A DNA stretch of 64,000 nucleotides from Ypsolopha sequella (lineage: Eukaryota > Arthropoda > Insecta > Lepidoptera > Ypsolophidae), in assembly GCA_934047225.1 (NCBI GenBank), contig OW204012.1, forward strand, positions 13,950,001 through 14,014,000, in the 5' to 3' direction. The translations under genes were made by a program, and so were the position numbers. The number at the start of each line of letters is the position of its first letter. Positions within the stretch are counted from its first letter, which is position 1. The notes below the pieces were generated by a model, which was given only the letters and a program-made list of their open reading frames with translations, ran no database searches and had not been told where the DNA came from. Below are positions 22,402 through 34,987 of the stretch, one piece after another.

Positions 22402-24158
22402 ATGGCCAAGTTCACTTTCCTTATTGTCTGCGCCCAAGCACTGCTCATTCAGGTAAATAAAATGTAACATAAGAAAACGACAACAAATAAATAATAAATA
22501 AGTAAATATATTCTTCATTGACACGAATTAAAACAAGTAACGTGATCAAAAATAGAAAGATCAGCTAAGTATTTCACAAAATAAATAGTTGCTTTGACAC
22601 CTAAAGTACGAGAGTATCTTGAGATTTTGCTGTCAGCGCCCTCCCTAGGTTGACCTTAGCGTACATAAACAAATAGAATTTACAAGATAAAGTGTTTAAA
22701 ATGAATAAAATAAAGTGAATAAAAATGTATTATCATTACAAATTAAAAAACAAAATAAAATAACGTAAAATTTCAAATACAAAATAATTAATTATTAATT
22801 TCTTTACCATGCAATGTTTGTATTTTTATGTGTTCGATAGGTTGTCAGAGAGGGTGTGTGTGCGTGAGGGTGTGTGCATTAGTGAGATAGGGTGTTTATA
22901 AAATAAAAAAAAAAAAACATTTATTTCAGAACTGGGTTCCATAAAAAAAACACAACATCATATTACACAGAAAAATGAGAAAAAGAAAAATACAATGATA
23001 AATACAAAATGTATGCGTGAGTGAAATTGTTAAAGAAATATTAGTACGGGAGGGGCAGGGGGAGAACGAGTTGTGTTATTATAGATGATCATCGGTTGAT
23101 TTAGATTAAATAGCAAGCAAATTTTGTGTTTCATCATAATTTAGCCCAAGCAACCATTGGAGAATGACCTCTCTGCAATCTAATTTATTCATATGAAAAA
23201 TGGCAATAGTCTGACAGGTTTTATTGTAAAGACGTGAACTTAACAACAAAATTGTTTTGGGCAAGTGAAGGTTTATGTGTAGGTATATTACAGACGCGGT
23301 CAGCTCTTCGTTTACCGGTCATATTGTGAGGGGTCGTACATTAAGGACGACGACACTCCACTTTTAATATTTCATGTTGGGAAATCTCCAACATGAAATA
23401 TTAAAAAAGGAGTGTTTTGATGATAAATTCTAAGGTTTTATGGCCTTTTACAAATCTGAAATCTAATCAAAATCAAAAATTTGCTGACCATACACAGTAA
23501 TTATATACAATACTTATGGAACGATATCTTGCACAGAATATATTTTGCGTCTCAGTGGAGAAAAATAACAAAAAACCATCTTATATAGAATCAACTTTTA
23601 TTGTTTCAGAAAAATAATTGTTTAACTACGACTAACTGTAATATACGGCATACATACCTAACTCACATATCTTTTGTTTCCAGAAAAACATTAAATACTT
23701 TTATAAAAACAACATTATTTCAATTATTTCGCGAACTAAAATTAAAAACATGTTTTTTTCCGTAGAATGCGTTCAGCGCATGTCTGCAAGCAGCTGCTCC
23801 AGCCGTCAACCTGGGAAACATTGGCTACTCTGGATCTGGCTGTGGTTGTGGGGCCTCTGTCTTGAACAACGCTGGCTACAACAACATTGGTTTCAACAAT
23901 ATTGGCTACAACAACGCTGCTCTTAACTCTGGATACGGCAGCTACGCTGGCTACGGTAGCTCTTCTGGTTACGGCGGTTCAGGCACTGGACAAATCGACG
24001 CCGACGGTTTACTGGATGTCGCTGGCTACAGCAGTGTGTACGGCCACCTGCCAGTAACTGGTCTGGTGCAGTTCAACGGTAACCTCCCAGCTTGTGGTAC
24101 CGTTACTGTCATTGGTGAAACTCCCAGCATCTGTGACTGTGGTTGCAACTACTACTGA
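22402..24158 (+). CDS. Chorion class A protein, gene A2
   Basis: The CDS is exon 1 at 22402-22452 (MAKFTFLIVCAQALLIQ) joined to exon 2 at 23766-24158, phase 0, giving 147 aa. Donor CAG/GTAAATA; acceptor CGTAG/AATGCG. The mature protein has SGCGCGAS in the left arm, YNNIGFNNIGYNN repeats, a class A centre (QIDADGLLDVAGYS ... NLPACGTVTVIGETP) and the tail CDCGCNYY. AATAAA at 24200-24205. The 1,313-bp intron is mostly an inverted LINE fragment. Partner of B2 across 4.3 kb. Confidence 0.93.
22517..23350 (-). pseudogene. 3' end of a LINE (same family as 32843-34338) in A2 intron
   Basis: On the minus strand 23350-23150 encodes a degraded C terminus (KRRADRVCNIPTHKPSLAQN) close to the LINE ORF at 32843-33855. 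The matching 3' UTR follows down to about 22517 (CAGCGCCCTCCCTA block and a GTGTGAGGG-type repeat at 22850-22890). A poly(A)-ended segment near 22908-23010 appears inserted within it. Confidence 0.7.
23355..23412. repeat. Hairpin in A2 intron
   Basis: TTTTAATATTTCATGTTGG and CCAACATGAAATATTAAA flank a loop of about 11 bases, inside CTCC...GGAG. It makes a strong stem. Confidence 0.6.
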
Positions 24159-24399
24159 GGTCTGTAGGAACAGCTGACCGAAAACCAAAACAACTTTAAA
24201 ATAAACAATTTTCAATACATTTTTGTCTTTAAAATATTTGGGTTCCGGTACTTCAGGAAGGAACACTTATAGTCCATTTTCCAGCTAGCCGATTTAAGAA
24301 AATTGTATAATTTTGGTACTGATTTTCCTTTTTACCACATCTATACATGTTAGTAAGGTTGTGAAAACTTTTGATGGCCATCTCAACGTGGTAGTTAAT

Positions 24400-25040
24400 A
24401 TAAAATGACGTCATGATTAGTCCTTTTTTTTTAAATTAAAGTGTTTGTTATGAAATGAAAGGGCTTCATGAGCTGATTGTAAAAGTAAACTACACCATTA
24501 CATTTCAGCGCCGTGCTTTCTAAAAACCAAAAAATCATTTTCAAATCACACAAAGTTTCGGCTCTTTCAGGCAGAAAACGGATTATGGAATTTTCGTGAA
24601 ACATACGTCAACTGCTTCCTTATACCCTTATCCTTATGTCTAACGCCATGAAGACAAAAATTATTGTGATTATAAACAAAATTTATTTCATAAAGATATT
24701 CCTTTCATTTTACTCTGTATGGAAAACTCCATGAAAGTAATTTTGTCAACTATTAATTTTTATAATCATAATTGTTTGTTATTATCATGACGTAAAACAA
24801 GAAAAGTATGTTATCATTTGACGTACAATTCACGAAAATTCCTTCAGCCGTTATCTGCCTGAAAGAGCACAAACTTGGTGTGTTTTGAAAATGTTTTTTT
24901 TTTTTAGAAAACGCGTAGCTGAAATGTAGTGGTGTATTTTTACAATCAGCTCATTAGGATCTTTCATTTGATACCCCAAACATTTTTTTCAAAAAAAAAT
25001 ACCAAGGCGCCTATACCATAAAACTATGACATCATAACTT
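24400..25040. repeat. Foldback element downstream of A2
   Basis: Left arm about 24400-24605 and right arm about 24828-25040 are reverse complements: GCTTCATGAGCTGATTGTAA against ACAATCAGCTCATTAGGATC, and CTCTTTCAGGCAGAAAACGG against GTTATCTGCCTGAAAGAG. A left half only is found at about 63530-63730. Confidence 0.7.
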
Positions 25041-25059
25041 TAAAAGGACAATTCATCAT

Positions 25060-25690
25060 AGGTTTTAGGGTTCTGTCGTCAACAACCAAGGAACCCTTAT
25101 AGTTTCGCCATGTACGCCTGTCTGTCTGTCTGTCCGTGGCTTAGCTTAGAGACTATTAGTACTAGAAAGCTGTAATTTGGCATGGGTATACATATTTATC
25201 ACGCCAATAAAGTAGTACAGTAAAATTTTGAAAAAGATTTTTTTTAGGGTACCTCCCCTACACGTAAAGTGGGGATGATTTTTTTTCTCGTCAATCCCCT
25301 AGTGTGGGGTGTCGTTGGATAGGTAATTTAAAAATATTGGGGGTGTGAGAAGATCATTTTTCGATCCAGGGTTCCGTTTTTGAAATATTAAGCTTAAAAG
25401 TGTTAATTTTACTGTCACAGCAGTTCTGTGGTCACAGCTAAGTAGGCTTTACAAGTTAACGAGTACAGATCGAGCCAAACTTTTAGTCCCCTCTAAACAC
25501 GGGGCGATTCGCATCAGCAGGAACAAAATGTTTGGGCCGTTCTTGGGAAGAGCAACTTCCGAGCGTACTAGAAGTTTGGCGCGATCTGTATTAGTCGACA
25601 AACTTATAAAATGTACTTGGAGAAGAAGTCCGCATATTGTGCAGGGTAACTACGGAACCCTACACTGCGCGTGGCCCAACACACACTTGG
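25060..25690 (+). repeat. Dispersed repeat (partner of 15405-16080)
   Basis: It opens with AGGGTTCTGTCGTC and GTCTGTCTGTCTGTC and ends near CACACTTGGCCGGTTTTT. It contains GGGGTGTCGTTGGATAGG and GGGGCGATTCGCATCAGCAG, shared with 15405-16080. Apparent ORFs inside (25528-25800) have no domain. Confidence 0.7.
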
Positions 25691-25802
25691 CCGGTTTTTT
25701 GACATCCTTACTAACCCCCCTAACTTCGGTAAAAAGGAAAATGTGTACCTACCCCCAAATTATACCAACATTTCTGCTGGCCCATTGGCTATTATTATAG
25801 TA

Positions 25803-26680
25803 CTAGCTGATGCCCGCGACTTCGTCCGCGTGGAAGATAATGCGGCCACAGTGGGATTCCCGCAGTAGAAAGTACGAGTATCCAGTTTAAAGTTAGATAA
25901 TAAAGTCGATTCTGAAGGCTTTAGTTTTAGTTTTAGCATAGATAAATAAAGGAAGTATAATTGCTATCTCCTTGTACTGTTCGCAATACTAAAAATAACG
26001 TTGATAGATGGCGTTACTTGTCTCGCTGGAATTAAAATTTGTCTGAAATCGACGAAATATAGCATTTTAATGTTCTGGTTCATCATATTTATTTATTTTA
26101 TGAATAAAAACACAAAATTTTCATAACATCGCATCAGAAAATAGTGAATTCTTAATCAGGTGTTTTTAACATTTTTTTCATTAAACTTTCGGTGGTAAGC
26201 TGGCAATCTAACTAAGCGTGCAGATGGTTATTCTGGATTCCTGTAGATGGCGCACAACGATCAATTAAACAAAATATGTACATTAAAATACGCTTTATTT
26301 ACCTAACACACACTACTCATACATACCGGTATATAACTTTACTCTTTGACTCAACTGTCATGCACGGTTGAGCGATTTATCCTCAGATTTATCGTATGCC
26401 ATGTGTCGCGTATTGTCGTATTCTAGCAAATTTTTGTTTTGTGGGCGCAGTACAGTTGCTACATAGACATACATCGAATTTCGTTTCATCAACTGTTCGA
26501 TAGATGGCACTAGGTATGTCACAATTTATCTAGTATAGTAGCGACATCAAAAATAATAAGTCGAACTAGTAGGTACCGGCGAAAATAATAAGTTTTACGT
26601 GGGCTTTGTTCTAATGTATGGAGTGAGCAATCTATCCTTCCTTTATTTATTTATGGTTTTAGTGCTGTCAAAACAAAATT
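25803..26680 (-). mobile_element. Probable Helitron 3' end and an adjoining inverted-repeat element
   Basis: Read on the minus strand the sequence CCGCGTGG-type hairpin followed by GGGCATCAGCTAG at 25820-25803 has the hairpin-then-CTAG form of Helitron 3' ends. The other end was not located. From about 25920 an inverted repeat (ATAGATAAATAAAGGAAG near 25938, complement near 26640) marks a separate nested element up to about 26680. Confidence 0.4.
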
Positions 26681-27581
26681 TTCTTCGATACAAAATAGTC
26701 CTTAAGAGTTAGGATTAGAAGCTGTGAGGAAAAGGATCGTACCTCGTCCGCAGATTCCTTCGTGGGCTGCCGGTTCCTTGTGGCACGTCAGTATGCAGTT
26801 CTAATGCAAATATCACTTGTCTAAATACATACACTTCACATACACTTCAAACTTCTATTGTTTCTTTGATTTTTCTTATATTTGTCGCGGATTCTATTAG
26901 ATTTTTTGAAGCAGCAAATATCAAGCGCAGCGCGTTGTAAGAGATGATTCCAATATGGCTGTCTTCTTGAGAGATACGAGGAGGGGATACAAAAGGAAAG
27001 AGATAGAAAATACATATCATGTTAATTTTAGTGTAAGTGTGAGAGAAAGGTATGATTGTCTGTTTGCCAAACCAGAAGCTAAATTTCTTTGGAAAACTTT
27101 AAGCTTTGACAGCACTAAAACTAAAATTAAAGCCTTCAGAATTGGTTTTATCAAGTTATTGAACAGTTATCTTCATTCCTTCGTTAATTGTAATTAATGC
27201 CTCACTGCTGAGGATCGAACAGTGGTAACCATACCAAAACTCGTTCAGTAGTTTTTGCGTGATGCATGAAATACCGACAAAATTACCAAAAAAAAAAAAT
27301 TCATTTGTATCGGTATCCGCCGCAATTTTTTTTTGGAATATCATCTATGTACAAACAGATATATAGACACACGGTTCTATATTACAGTTTTTAATAATAT
27401 TTTAGATACTTAACTTTACAATTTTCAGTTATTATAGTAGTAAAATAGTAGATTGTATCACAAGGGAGCAAAATAATATTTTTACGTCGAGGGCGTTATT
27501 TTGAATCCAGAGCAGAGCGAAGGATTCTAAAGTAGAATCCTGAGCGCAGGGAGGGATTCAAAATACGTCGCCCGAGGAAAA

Positions 27582-27990
27582 TAGTAGTTTATGCTACAAG
27601 GGCGCAAAGGAATAAATTACGAGGACGATTTAAAACACGAGCGTAGCGAGTGTTTTAAACGTAACCGAGTAATTTATTGCTTTTACGCCCGTGTATCATA
27701 CTACGTTTTTCAATGCATAGTGTGAGGAAATGAAAACAAATATAATCTTGTGAACTTTAAATTATGATTGGCTCAAAAGGATTGTATCCAGAGCCGTTAA
27801 ACAGTGGAAAAAAAATTATAACATCTATGGTACACAGGAAAGGCTGCAGGTTAGCCAACCATTGCAAACAAATAAAAAAAAATAATAACAATAAAGCCCA
27901 ATAATAACAATAAAAAATAATCGACTTTCAGTTCGGTTTTGATGCATAAAAAGTGGGCCTTTACGAGCACATGCATTGAAAATAATTTTA
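27582..27990 (-). repeat. R450 dispersed repeat, inverted copy
   Basis: Reverse complement of 9533-9925, with AGTAGTTTATGCTACAAGGG at one end and ATGCATTGAAAATA at the other. Confidence 0.75.
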
Positions 27991-28122
27991 CGGCCGTGTG
28001 AGACACTCTACTTTTCATCCCATCTATGAGGAAAAAAAATAAAAGGCGCTATTAGATACAAATCTAGAACTTATTTATTAACACAATGCTATTCGGTAAA
28101 AATATAATTTCCTTGAAATAGG

Positions 28123-28320
28123 CTAATTTTTTAAATAGGCCAAGAAAACAGATTCCGAAAAAGTCTTCGCTCCGTTTGCATTTTTCCATATGAGGAAATT
28201 ATCATACGCTTTCAAATATTTTTCTCGGGATTTACATGGTAATAGGTTCTCTATCACATTAAATGCGTCTCTTATATTTTCGGGTGTTAATGTAACACTT
28301 TTACTATCTAACAAACCCAT
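28123..28320 (-). pseudogene. Possible tyrosine-recombinase-like N-terminal fragment
   Basis: A 65-codon frame with IENLLPCKSREKYLKAYDNF and FSESVFLAYLKN. This resembles the SAM-like core-binding region that opens insect Crypton-type or related tyrosine recombinases (a Lys-Ser-x-x-x-Tyr start and an LAY motif). The frame stops right after LAYLKN and no catalytic domain follows on either strand nearby, so it is a fragment. Recognition is by pattern only; it could be an unrelated short ORF. Confidence 0.35.
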
Positions 28321-28878
28321 CTTTGTTTAATTATATTAAAATTTAAATTATGCTATGAATGGTATTCGTACCGAGCACGTAGTTCGCGCGATTATCATTT
28401 AATTTTTTTTAATACAGCCGGCCGCGCTTCCCAGATAACCGGCCAGTAACTTTTTTTTACAATATTTTCGTTCGAACTCTTTGGTCACAAAACACTATAA
28501 GAAACAACATTCATGTTCCAAATTCAAAACTCATAGTTTCTTGCAGAAAAGACCTACTTTGTTCGCACTTATTGAAGAACCAATCATAATTTTTCGAATA
28601 GATGAGATGAAAAATATATTTATTTATTTTAACTGTTTCCCGCGACTTCGTCCGCGTGGAATTTAGTGTTACACTTAACATTTTGAATATTGTAATTTGA
28701 CAGTAGGGACTGTCGTAGTAGTTATTTTATGTTCAACAAAGTCAAATTGCTGACACAGTAAAGGAATTGGAATAAATTTCAACAAAATGTTCTGGAGCAC
28801 GGAGAAGGGGCTAAAACGATTTTCAAGATAAGAAGGAGAATACTATGACAGAAACAAATTTCTATGTATGTTTGAACA

Positions 28879-28950
28879 GAGCCGGTTCAGAGCTCCTCAC
28901 ATCCAGATTTACTTTTCTTTCTGCGTTTCTATACTGCAATGCTATAATGA
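28879..28950 (+). repeat. SINE body fragment
   Basis: GGTTCAGAGCTCCTCACATC and the following TTTCTGCGTTTCTATACTGC repeat 184-243 almost exactly, without the tRNA head. Confidence 0.65.
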
Positions 28951-29154
28951 TAAGGTAGGAGAATGTTCAAAACACCATAGATGAAAGAAAGGATGTGGGC
29001 ATTTCTGCGGAACTTGATATTAAGCCAAGCAAATTCAGAGCGAGATTGTGATATATGATTGTATTTTCGAAAACCAAAGATATAGTGCATACAGAGATTG
29101 AGAAGACGGTCCAGTTTGTTTAGTAATTCTACAGTTAAATCAGGAAAGCAGACA

Positions 29155-29808
29155 TCAGCATTGTCTCAAATGGAAGCAATAGAGAATTATCCAACGTAAC
29201 CTTAGCGGAGTACGGTGAAGAACTTTTGCAGACGCTTCATAATTCCATATCGCTGCAAGTATCATTTTACTTACTTCAGAAATATGAAGTTTCCAGCTAA
29301 TATTATGCTGAATGTGAAGCCCTAAGTTTTTTACTTCAGTGCCGTAAGATTGCATGAAACTTTACTTGAGTAGTCTACTGATATCAAGCCTATCCACTAG
29401 TGCTCTGCTGCGGAAAGTTATGACCCACGGTTTCGCCGGATTTACAAGGAGGCCTAATTGTTCTGTCCATAGACAAATAGAATGAAGATCTGATGACATT
29501 TTTTGTACGGTCAGAGGTAACAAATCTTTAAGAAATATACTAAATTGCAGTTCATCTGCGTAAATATGGAAAGAGCTAAAGTTAAAATCGGTAGTAAGAG
29601 TTTTGATAAATATAAAGAATAGAACAGGGGACAGTACGCCACCTTGTATGACTCCAGCTGTAAAAAACAAATAGAACCAAGTTATGGTAGAATCAGATAA
29701 ACTAGAAAACCGGTGGATAGTGATGAGGATGTCATAATTAACACAGTTAAAAGCGCTGCTGAAGTCGAGGAGTGAGTTGCTGTTCATCCATAGATTAACG
29801 AAAGTCAT
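29155..29808 (-). pseudogene. Degenerate LINE reverse transcriptase fragment
   Basis: Two minus-strand frames (29808-29362 and 29355-29155) together give RT motifs: LLDFSSAFNCVNYDIL, GVIQGGVLSPVLF and HIYADELQFSIF, where the catalytic YADD has become YADE. It continues with LGLLVNP and NLGLHIQHNISWKLH. The frame is broken near 29358. Part of it (to about 29668) belongs to the segment duplicated at 47200. Confidence 0.8.
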
Positions 29809-30045
29809 CCTTTAGTAATTTTAATGAGAGATAAACGGAACCCTTGTAAGAAAATTTACGTGTCCATTCGTCCGTCTGTCACAGAGGTTTTACTCAAAAA
29901 CTATGCAACGTAGGTATTTTAAAGTTGATGTGCACATATCGGTGTTCTATAATTTAAAAAATTTACAATAAAAATCAAATATCGGTTAAGTATATGTTTG
30001 AATTTTATTTTTAAAGCAGGTCAGTTAAGTTTTTCAACTTTACTC

Positions 30046-31646
30046 TTAGTAGCATCCACAACCACCAACTGAGGTGTATCCAGCATTGATTACATTAGCG
30101 CCACACAGGTTGTTGCTGCCATAACCAGCCAGACCATTGTTGAGTACAGCACCAGACAACACGTTGCCTGACAGACCAGAGAGGCCTTGTCCGCAACCAG
30201 CTGAGATAATACCAACACCAGGAGCAGAGTTGTAGATAACTGAACCCTGACCACCACTGGGCAGAGTACCCTCCACTGCGACAGCACCGATGAATGGCAA
30301 GGCTCCAGCAATTCCAACTTGTCCCAGAAGTTCATTTTCAGAGTACACGTGTAGTCCGTTGGGGGTTATGTAAGATCCACTGGCAACACTCAACGGGCCA
30401 CTTTGAACTCCATAGCCCGACGAGGAGACAGCGGAGCCACAGCCATACATGTTTGATCCATAGTTAAGTCCGGAGTAACCAGAACCCTGGCCACATCCAC
30501 AAGGAGCGAAGCCAGGACCCTGAGACAGGTAGTTGTTGCCGCATTGTCCGTAGACAGTCTGGAAACAAAGAAAATATTAAAATTGACAGACATAAGTACA
30601 AGAGGGAAAAAGACATTTTATGAAATCACTTCAGAGAGAAAACGCATTGCCATCATTTTGCTTTTGCCTTAGTCAGCAATAATTTAATTGCTGTCATACT
30701 GAAAAGTTAAAAGACCAAAGAATGAAAAAGTGGCAGTATGTACGATAAAAAACCGCCCAAGTGCGAGTCAGACTCGCGTATCTAGGGTTCCGTATTGTGG
30801 ATGATAAGTTTAATTTTGTAATATTTTTCGTGAATTTCTCAACCGCGTTATTTTTCCTGTAATCTTTACGTAAACACATATTACCATGATTTTTTTTTCA
30901 CATTGTTTGGTCCAAGTTTTGGAGATAAAGAGGGGGGGACATATATATTTTTGTTTTTTTTTTAAGATTTCTCGAAACCAGTGCCAGTAAATAAATTACA
31001 AATATATTTTTACAATCAACTTTTTAATACCTATAATTTGATATATTTATACCCATATTGTATTTTTATAAAAAAATATATTTTTTTTAACTTATTTTTC
31101 TATATTTCTCATTTGTGCTCATTTTTTTTTAATCGCTATAGGTTTCCTATGATTGGCCAGTTATGATCTATAATTGACATTTTTTTCATATGTTTCAGTC
31201 TACCAGCTTCGGAGATAAGGGGGTGGGACATACATATGTTTGGGGTTTTTTAAAGATTTCTCGAAACCAGTGCCATTAAATATAGTAAAAGTATATATTT
31301 TTACAATTAACTTTTTAATATCTACAATTTGATACCCATATTTTTAGGCAAATATTTTTTACTTTTCTCACTTTTGTTTTGGAAATATTTTGATTTTTTT
31401 TTGCCAAATTTCATGTATTTAATTTCACCTTAACGGTGCTTAAGTTATGAGGCTGTGACATACGGACGGACAGACAACGGAGTCTCACCAAAAGGTTCCT
31501 TTTGTAACTTTCAGGTACTACGGAACCCAAAAAATCAACCAGAGATAATTTTGCTGGGTTTCGCTTATGAATTAAATTTAAAAACGCGTACTTACCTGCA
31601 CAAAAAGTACTGAAGCAAAGAGCGAGAAGAGAACCTTCGACATCAT
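30046..31646 (-). CDS. Chorion class B protein, gene B3
   Basis: The CDS is exon 1 at 31646-31596 (MMSKVLFSLFASVLFVQ) joined to exon 2 at 30558-30046, phase 0, giving 187 aa. Donor CAG/GTAAGT; acceptor TTTCCAG/ACT. Left arm TVYGQCGNNYLSQGPGFAPC, then GCGQGSGYSG; class B centre (YITPNGLHVYSENELLGQVG ... FIGAVAVEGTLPSGG); right arm ending TSVGGCGCY. AATAAA at 30009-30004. It differs from B4 at four residues, all in one short block (V/T, A/V, H/N, Y/V). The 1,037-bp intron carries the two-unit repeat. Partner of A3. Confidence 0.94.
30747..31535 (+). repeat. Tandem-unit dispersed repeat in B3 intron (two units)
   Basis: It runs from CCGCCCAAGTGCGAGTCAG to GGTACTACGGAACCC. The AGATTTCTCGAAACCAGTG marker occurs twice (about 30965 and 31252). 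Confidence 0.75.
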
Positions 31647-31735
31647 TTTGATTGCGTTGTTGAACGAGGAATAATTGTTTAAAGTTGAAGCCTGGTATAT
31701 ATACCAACCTACATTACATTATCAATTAATTTTGA
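31647..31735 (-). promoter_or_regulatory. B3 core promoter
   Basis: A TATATATA box at 31703-31696 inside the palindrome TGGTATATATACCA. TTGATAATGTAATGTAGG lies just upstream on the minus strand. B4 is identical here. Confidence 0.75.
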
Positions 31736-31914
31736 AATTAATTTTGTAACTATATGGCAGTATATAGATTATGTATGTTATCAATGAAAACAATTCAGTT
31801 GTTAGCAACAACCGCTCCAAACGTATTTATTACAAACATAAGCTTCTGAACTAGATTTGAAATCCTTTGCAAATATTAAGTAAATTGTAAATATTATCCT
31901 TTTCAAGCCATACT

Positions 31915-32345
31915 GCCAGAGCTTATACACGGGGAATCTGTGGGTCAAGTATACCAAGAGATCGCTGGACACCCTGCGCGTTCAATATAATAGTGTATTT
32001 AGGATGCTGATGGGTGTGCCCCACTTATGTAGTGCGTCAGGGATGTTTACGGAGTACCAAACAGATGGCTTTACAACTATAATCCGTAAAAAGAGCATAT
32101 CCTTCATGCGCAAGATACGGGACAGTCCCAACAGCATCCTGGAAACCATAGCCGACAAATTTACGTCGCCACTATGGAGGTGTTTTGTGCGGAGAGTGAT
32201 CGTGGAGACCTCCTCATCTCCTTGATCGCTCCTGGTACGGAGCACATAAGTTCTGTCTAGATTATTTAATTTAATTTTCTTTCTTTGTTACTAACCAATT
32301 ATTAATAAGTCTTACTAACATGCTATGGATCGAAGTTGTCCGAAA
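31915..32345 (+). pseudogene. LINE C-terminal fragment and 3' UTR (copy 3)
   Basis: The frame reads YTGNLWVKYTKRSLDTLRVQ and continues to SASGMFTEYQTDGFTTIIRK and the end at 32225. This is the C-terminal region after the RT domain of a LINE, 5'-truncated. A matching copy is at 49205-49645, so it was in place before the duplication. Confidence 0.7.
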
Positions 32346-32459
32346 TAAAAGATTTTTATTTTTATTAATTTATTTATTTAAATATTATGAGACCTCAAAC
32401 TATCGTGCATTATTCTTCGATTGTTATTGTTTACAATAATTAACCAATAATGTTTTGGT

Positions 32460-32840
32460 AGAGCTGATGCCGGGCTCGACTGTGGAGGTACCACCATCTT
32501 ACTTGGAGACCCCCTCGAAGTAATTCGGGGGAGAGTAACAGGACAGCTCACAGGCAAAAACCAGGAGGCCCACCATGCCTGGGACCGATGGATGGCGGCA
32601 TATCCATCCCTAATAGCCGGACCTTATATGGAACAGACTGGTGACGGGCCGTGGCGTCACTGGTGCGAGGGTTCCGGCACCGCGCTCACCAACCCGCCTG
32701 CCCAGCGTGTGTGAGTATGGGCACTTCTTCCAGGATGACCGCTGGGAGTGGCAAAGTCCTGGAAAGTCTTATGTCCAGCAGTGGATGAACTAGGCTGATG
32801 GATGGAATGTTTTGTATTCCATCCCGGGGGGGACCTATTA
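32460..32840 (+). repeat. Unclassified 380-bp repeat (copy 3)
   Basis: Begins AGCTGATGCCGGGCTCGAC and ends TGTATTCCATCCCGGGGG. It is repeated at about 53920-54290. GC content is well above the flanks, and I find no ORF with a domain. Confidence 0.6.
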
Positions 32841-32842
32841 TA

Positions 32843-34338
32843 GCCAGTGTGTTAAAATAGATCAACACATGAGTGACGACCATTATGTGTCTTACGGAGT
32901 CCCTCAAGGAAGTGTTCTCGGCCCAACCTTATTCCTCATTTACATAAACGACCTCTGCTCTCTTTTGATACCTAATTGTGAAATCGTCACCTATGCAGAT
33001 GACACAGCGCTTGTTATAAATGGGAGTGACTGGGTTGAGACACAGAAACTAGCAGAGAATGCTCTAAGTGTTGTGACGAACTGGCTCGCTGATAACTTAC
33101 TGACATTAAACACCTCCAAAACGAATTTTGTCACATTCTCGCATCAAGTTTCATCACAACCTTCTGGTGCCTACAAGATTGTCACTCATTCATGCGGGTT
33201 TAATGAGAAGGACTGTGACTGTGCTGCCTTGTCTCGGGCATCGGCTGTAAAATATCTAGGTGTCACCATTGGTAGCACATTAAATTGGCACCAGCACATT
33301 GAAGCTCTGACCTCACGAGTACGAAAGCTTATCTTTGTTTTCAGGAAATTGAGATCTGCTGCCAACCCCCAAATACTTAAAGCAGTGTATCTAGCTCTGG
33401 CCCAATCCATCCTTAGCTACTGTATTCCAGTTTGGGGTGCTGCTGATAAAACAGCATTCATACGTTTGGAGCGGGCACAGAGAGCTGTTCTAAAGGTCAT
33501 GACATATAAACCTCTCCGATATCCCACTGCAATCCTATATGAAGAATTAAAGGTCCTGACCGTTAGGCAGCTCTATGTTCTGCACACCGTCCTCATCAAA
33601 CATTCCTCCTTAACGTACGATCGCTCACACATGACCAACAAACGAAGAATTGACCGCGTCTGCAATATACCCACCCATAAAACTAAGCTTGCCCAAAATA
33701 ATTTTGAAATAGCAAGTTCACGACTTTACAATAAAATTAGTCAGACAAATCCCATCTTTCATCTGAATAAATCTCATTGCAAAAAGGTTATTTCCCAATG
33801 GTTACTTGGGTTAAATTATGACGAAACAGAAAAATTGCTTGCTATTCAATCTTAATCAACTCGTACTCAGCTATAACACAACTTTGTTCTCCTCTTCTTC
33901 AGTACTTCTTTAATTCATTTCTCATACGCATATACACCCTCACTCACTCACACATACCCTCATACCCTCACACACACCCTCTCGCATGCACACACCTATC
34001 ACAACAAATACTAACACTGCATGTTATTCAATATAATTAACCATGTTTTTGTATTTTGATAAATTAATGTAACAATGCACCTTATTAATTTAATTCATTT
34101 GATAATATTATCTATTCTTGTATAAAATTAAATGTTGAGCACTTTATCTTGTAAAGTCTACATTGTTGTCCATAAGCTAAGGTCAACCATAGGGAGGGCG
34201 CTGACACCTAAATCTCAAGATACTTTCTTACCTTAGGTGTCAGAGCAACTACTTATCTTGTGTAATAATTAAGCTGATCTCTGATATTTTTGTTAATTTT
34301 ATTTGTTATAAATCTGTGTCAATAAAAAAAAAGAAATT
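32843..34338 (+). mobile_element. 5'-truncated jockey-like LINE, insertion specific to copy 3
   Basis: The coding part runs from about 32843 to 33855: GVPQGSVLGPTLFLIYINDL, then YADDTALV, then LGVTIGSTLNWHQHIEALTS, ending LGLNYDETEKLLAIQS. A 3' UTR of about 480 bp ends in a poly(A) at 34324-34336. In copy 4 the same place reads CCTATTATATACCTGAG uninterrupted (about 54293), which gives an empty site and a short TTATA duplication. The ORF is open but lacks the endonuclease and early RT motifs. Confidence 0.88.
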
Positions 34339-34987
34339 TTATATACCTGAGCCTCCGCTGTCCGTCCGTCTATCTCAGGGGTCCACAGCTTCAGCAGTTA
34401 TAGGTAGCCACTTGAAATTTTCACACCATCATTATCTGCGCCCATTGCCTCTATCACGGCAAATAATTAAAAAGAAAAAGCCCAATACAAAAACATTTTT
34501 TAACGTCGTTTGTTTGACTGTAAAGTTGACTGTAAAACATAATATAATTTTAAAATTTTGTCAGATTGTTGTAATATATACAGCAAAGTAATACAACAAA
34601 TAATATAAATTAGGGCTCCAGAGGGTGCCGAATTGTTTGTCGGCTACCATTTTAGCGCCTTGATTTTTGTAGCCTTGGTTTATATCTATATTGTTGTTAT
34701 TTACCATAATGTTTTTAGGGTTTCCTACCCATAACGTGTGGTGATACGGAACCCTTTGTAAAATTTGTATATTTTTATTATTAAATAATAATTACAAGAA
34801 ATACGCTCCAAAAGATACCTCACATGCCATTGTACTTTCTAAATGTACCGTCACATTTCGGTTTTCTTGTTTTTCCAGACTGATTCTTAAATAGAAGGGT
34901 AACTCAAAACAAAATCCTAAAAATTCGAATCGTTTGTTCGAGACTTGGTTCAGTGCTCTAATTTAAGGTATTTCTTTGGTTTCCTTA

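Noticed and set aside
25528..25868. ORFs of 90 and 65 codons
   Set aside because: They lie within or at the edge of a dispersed repeat that also occurs inverted at 15405-16080.
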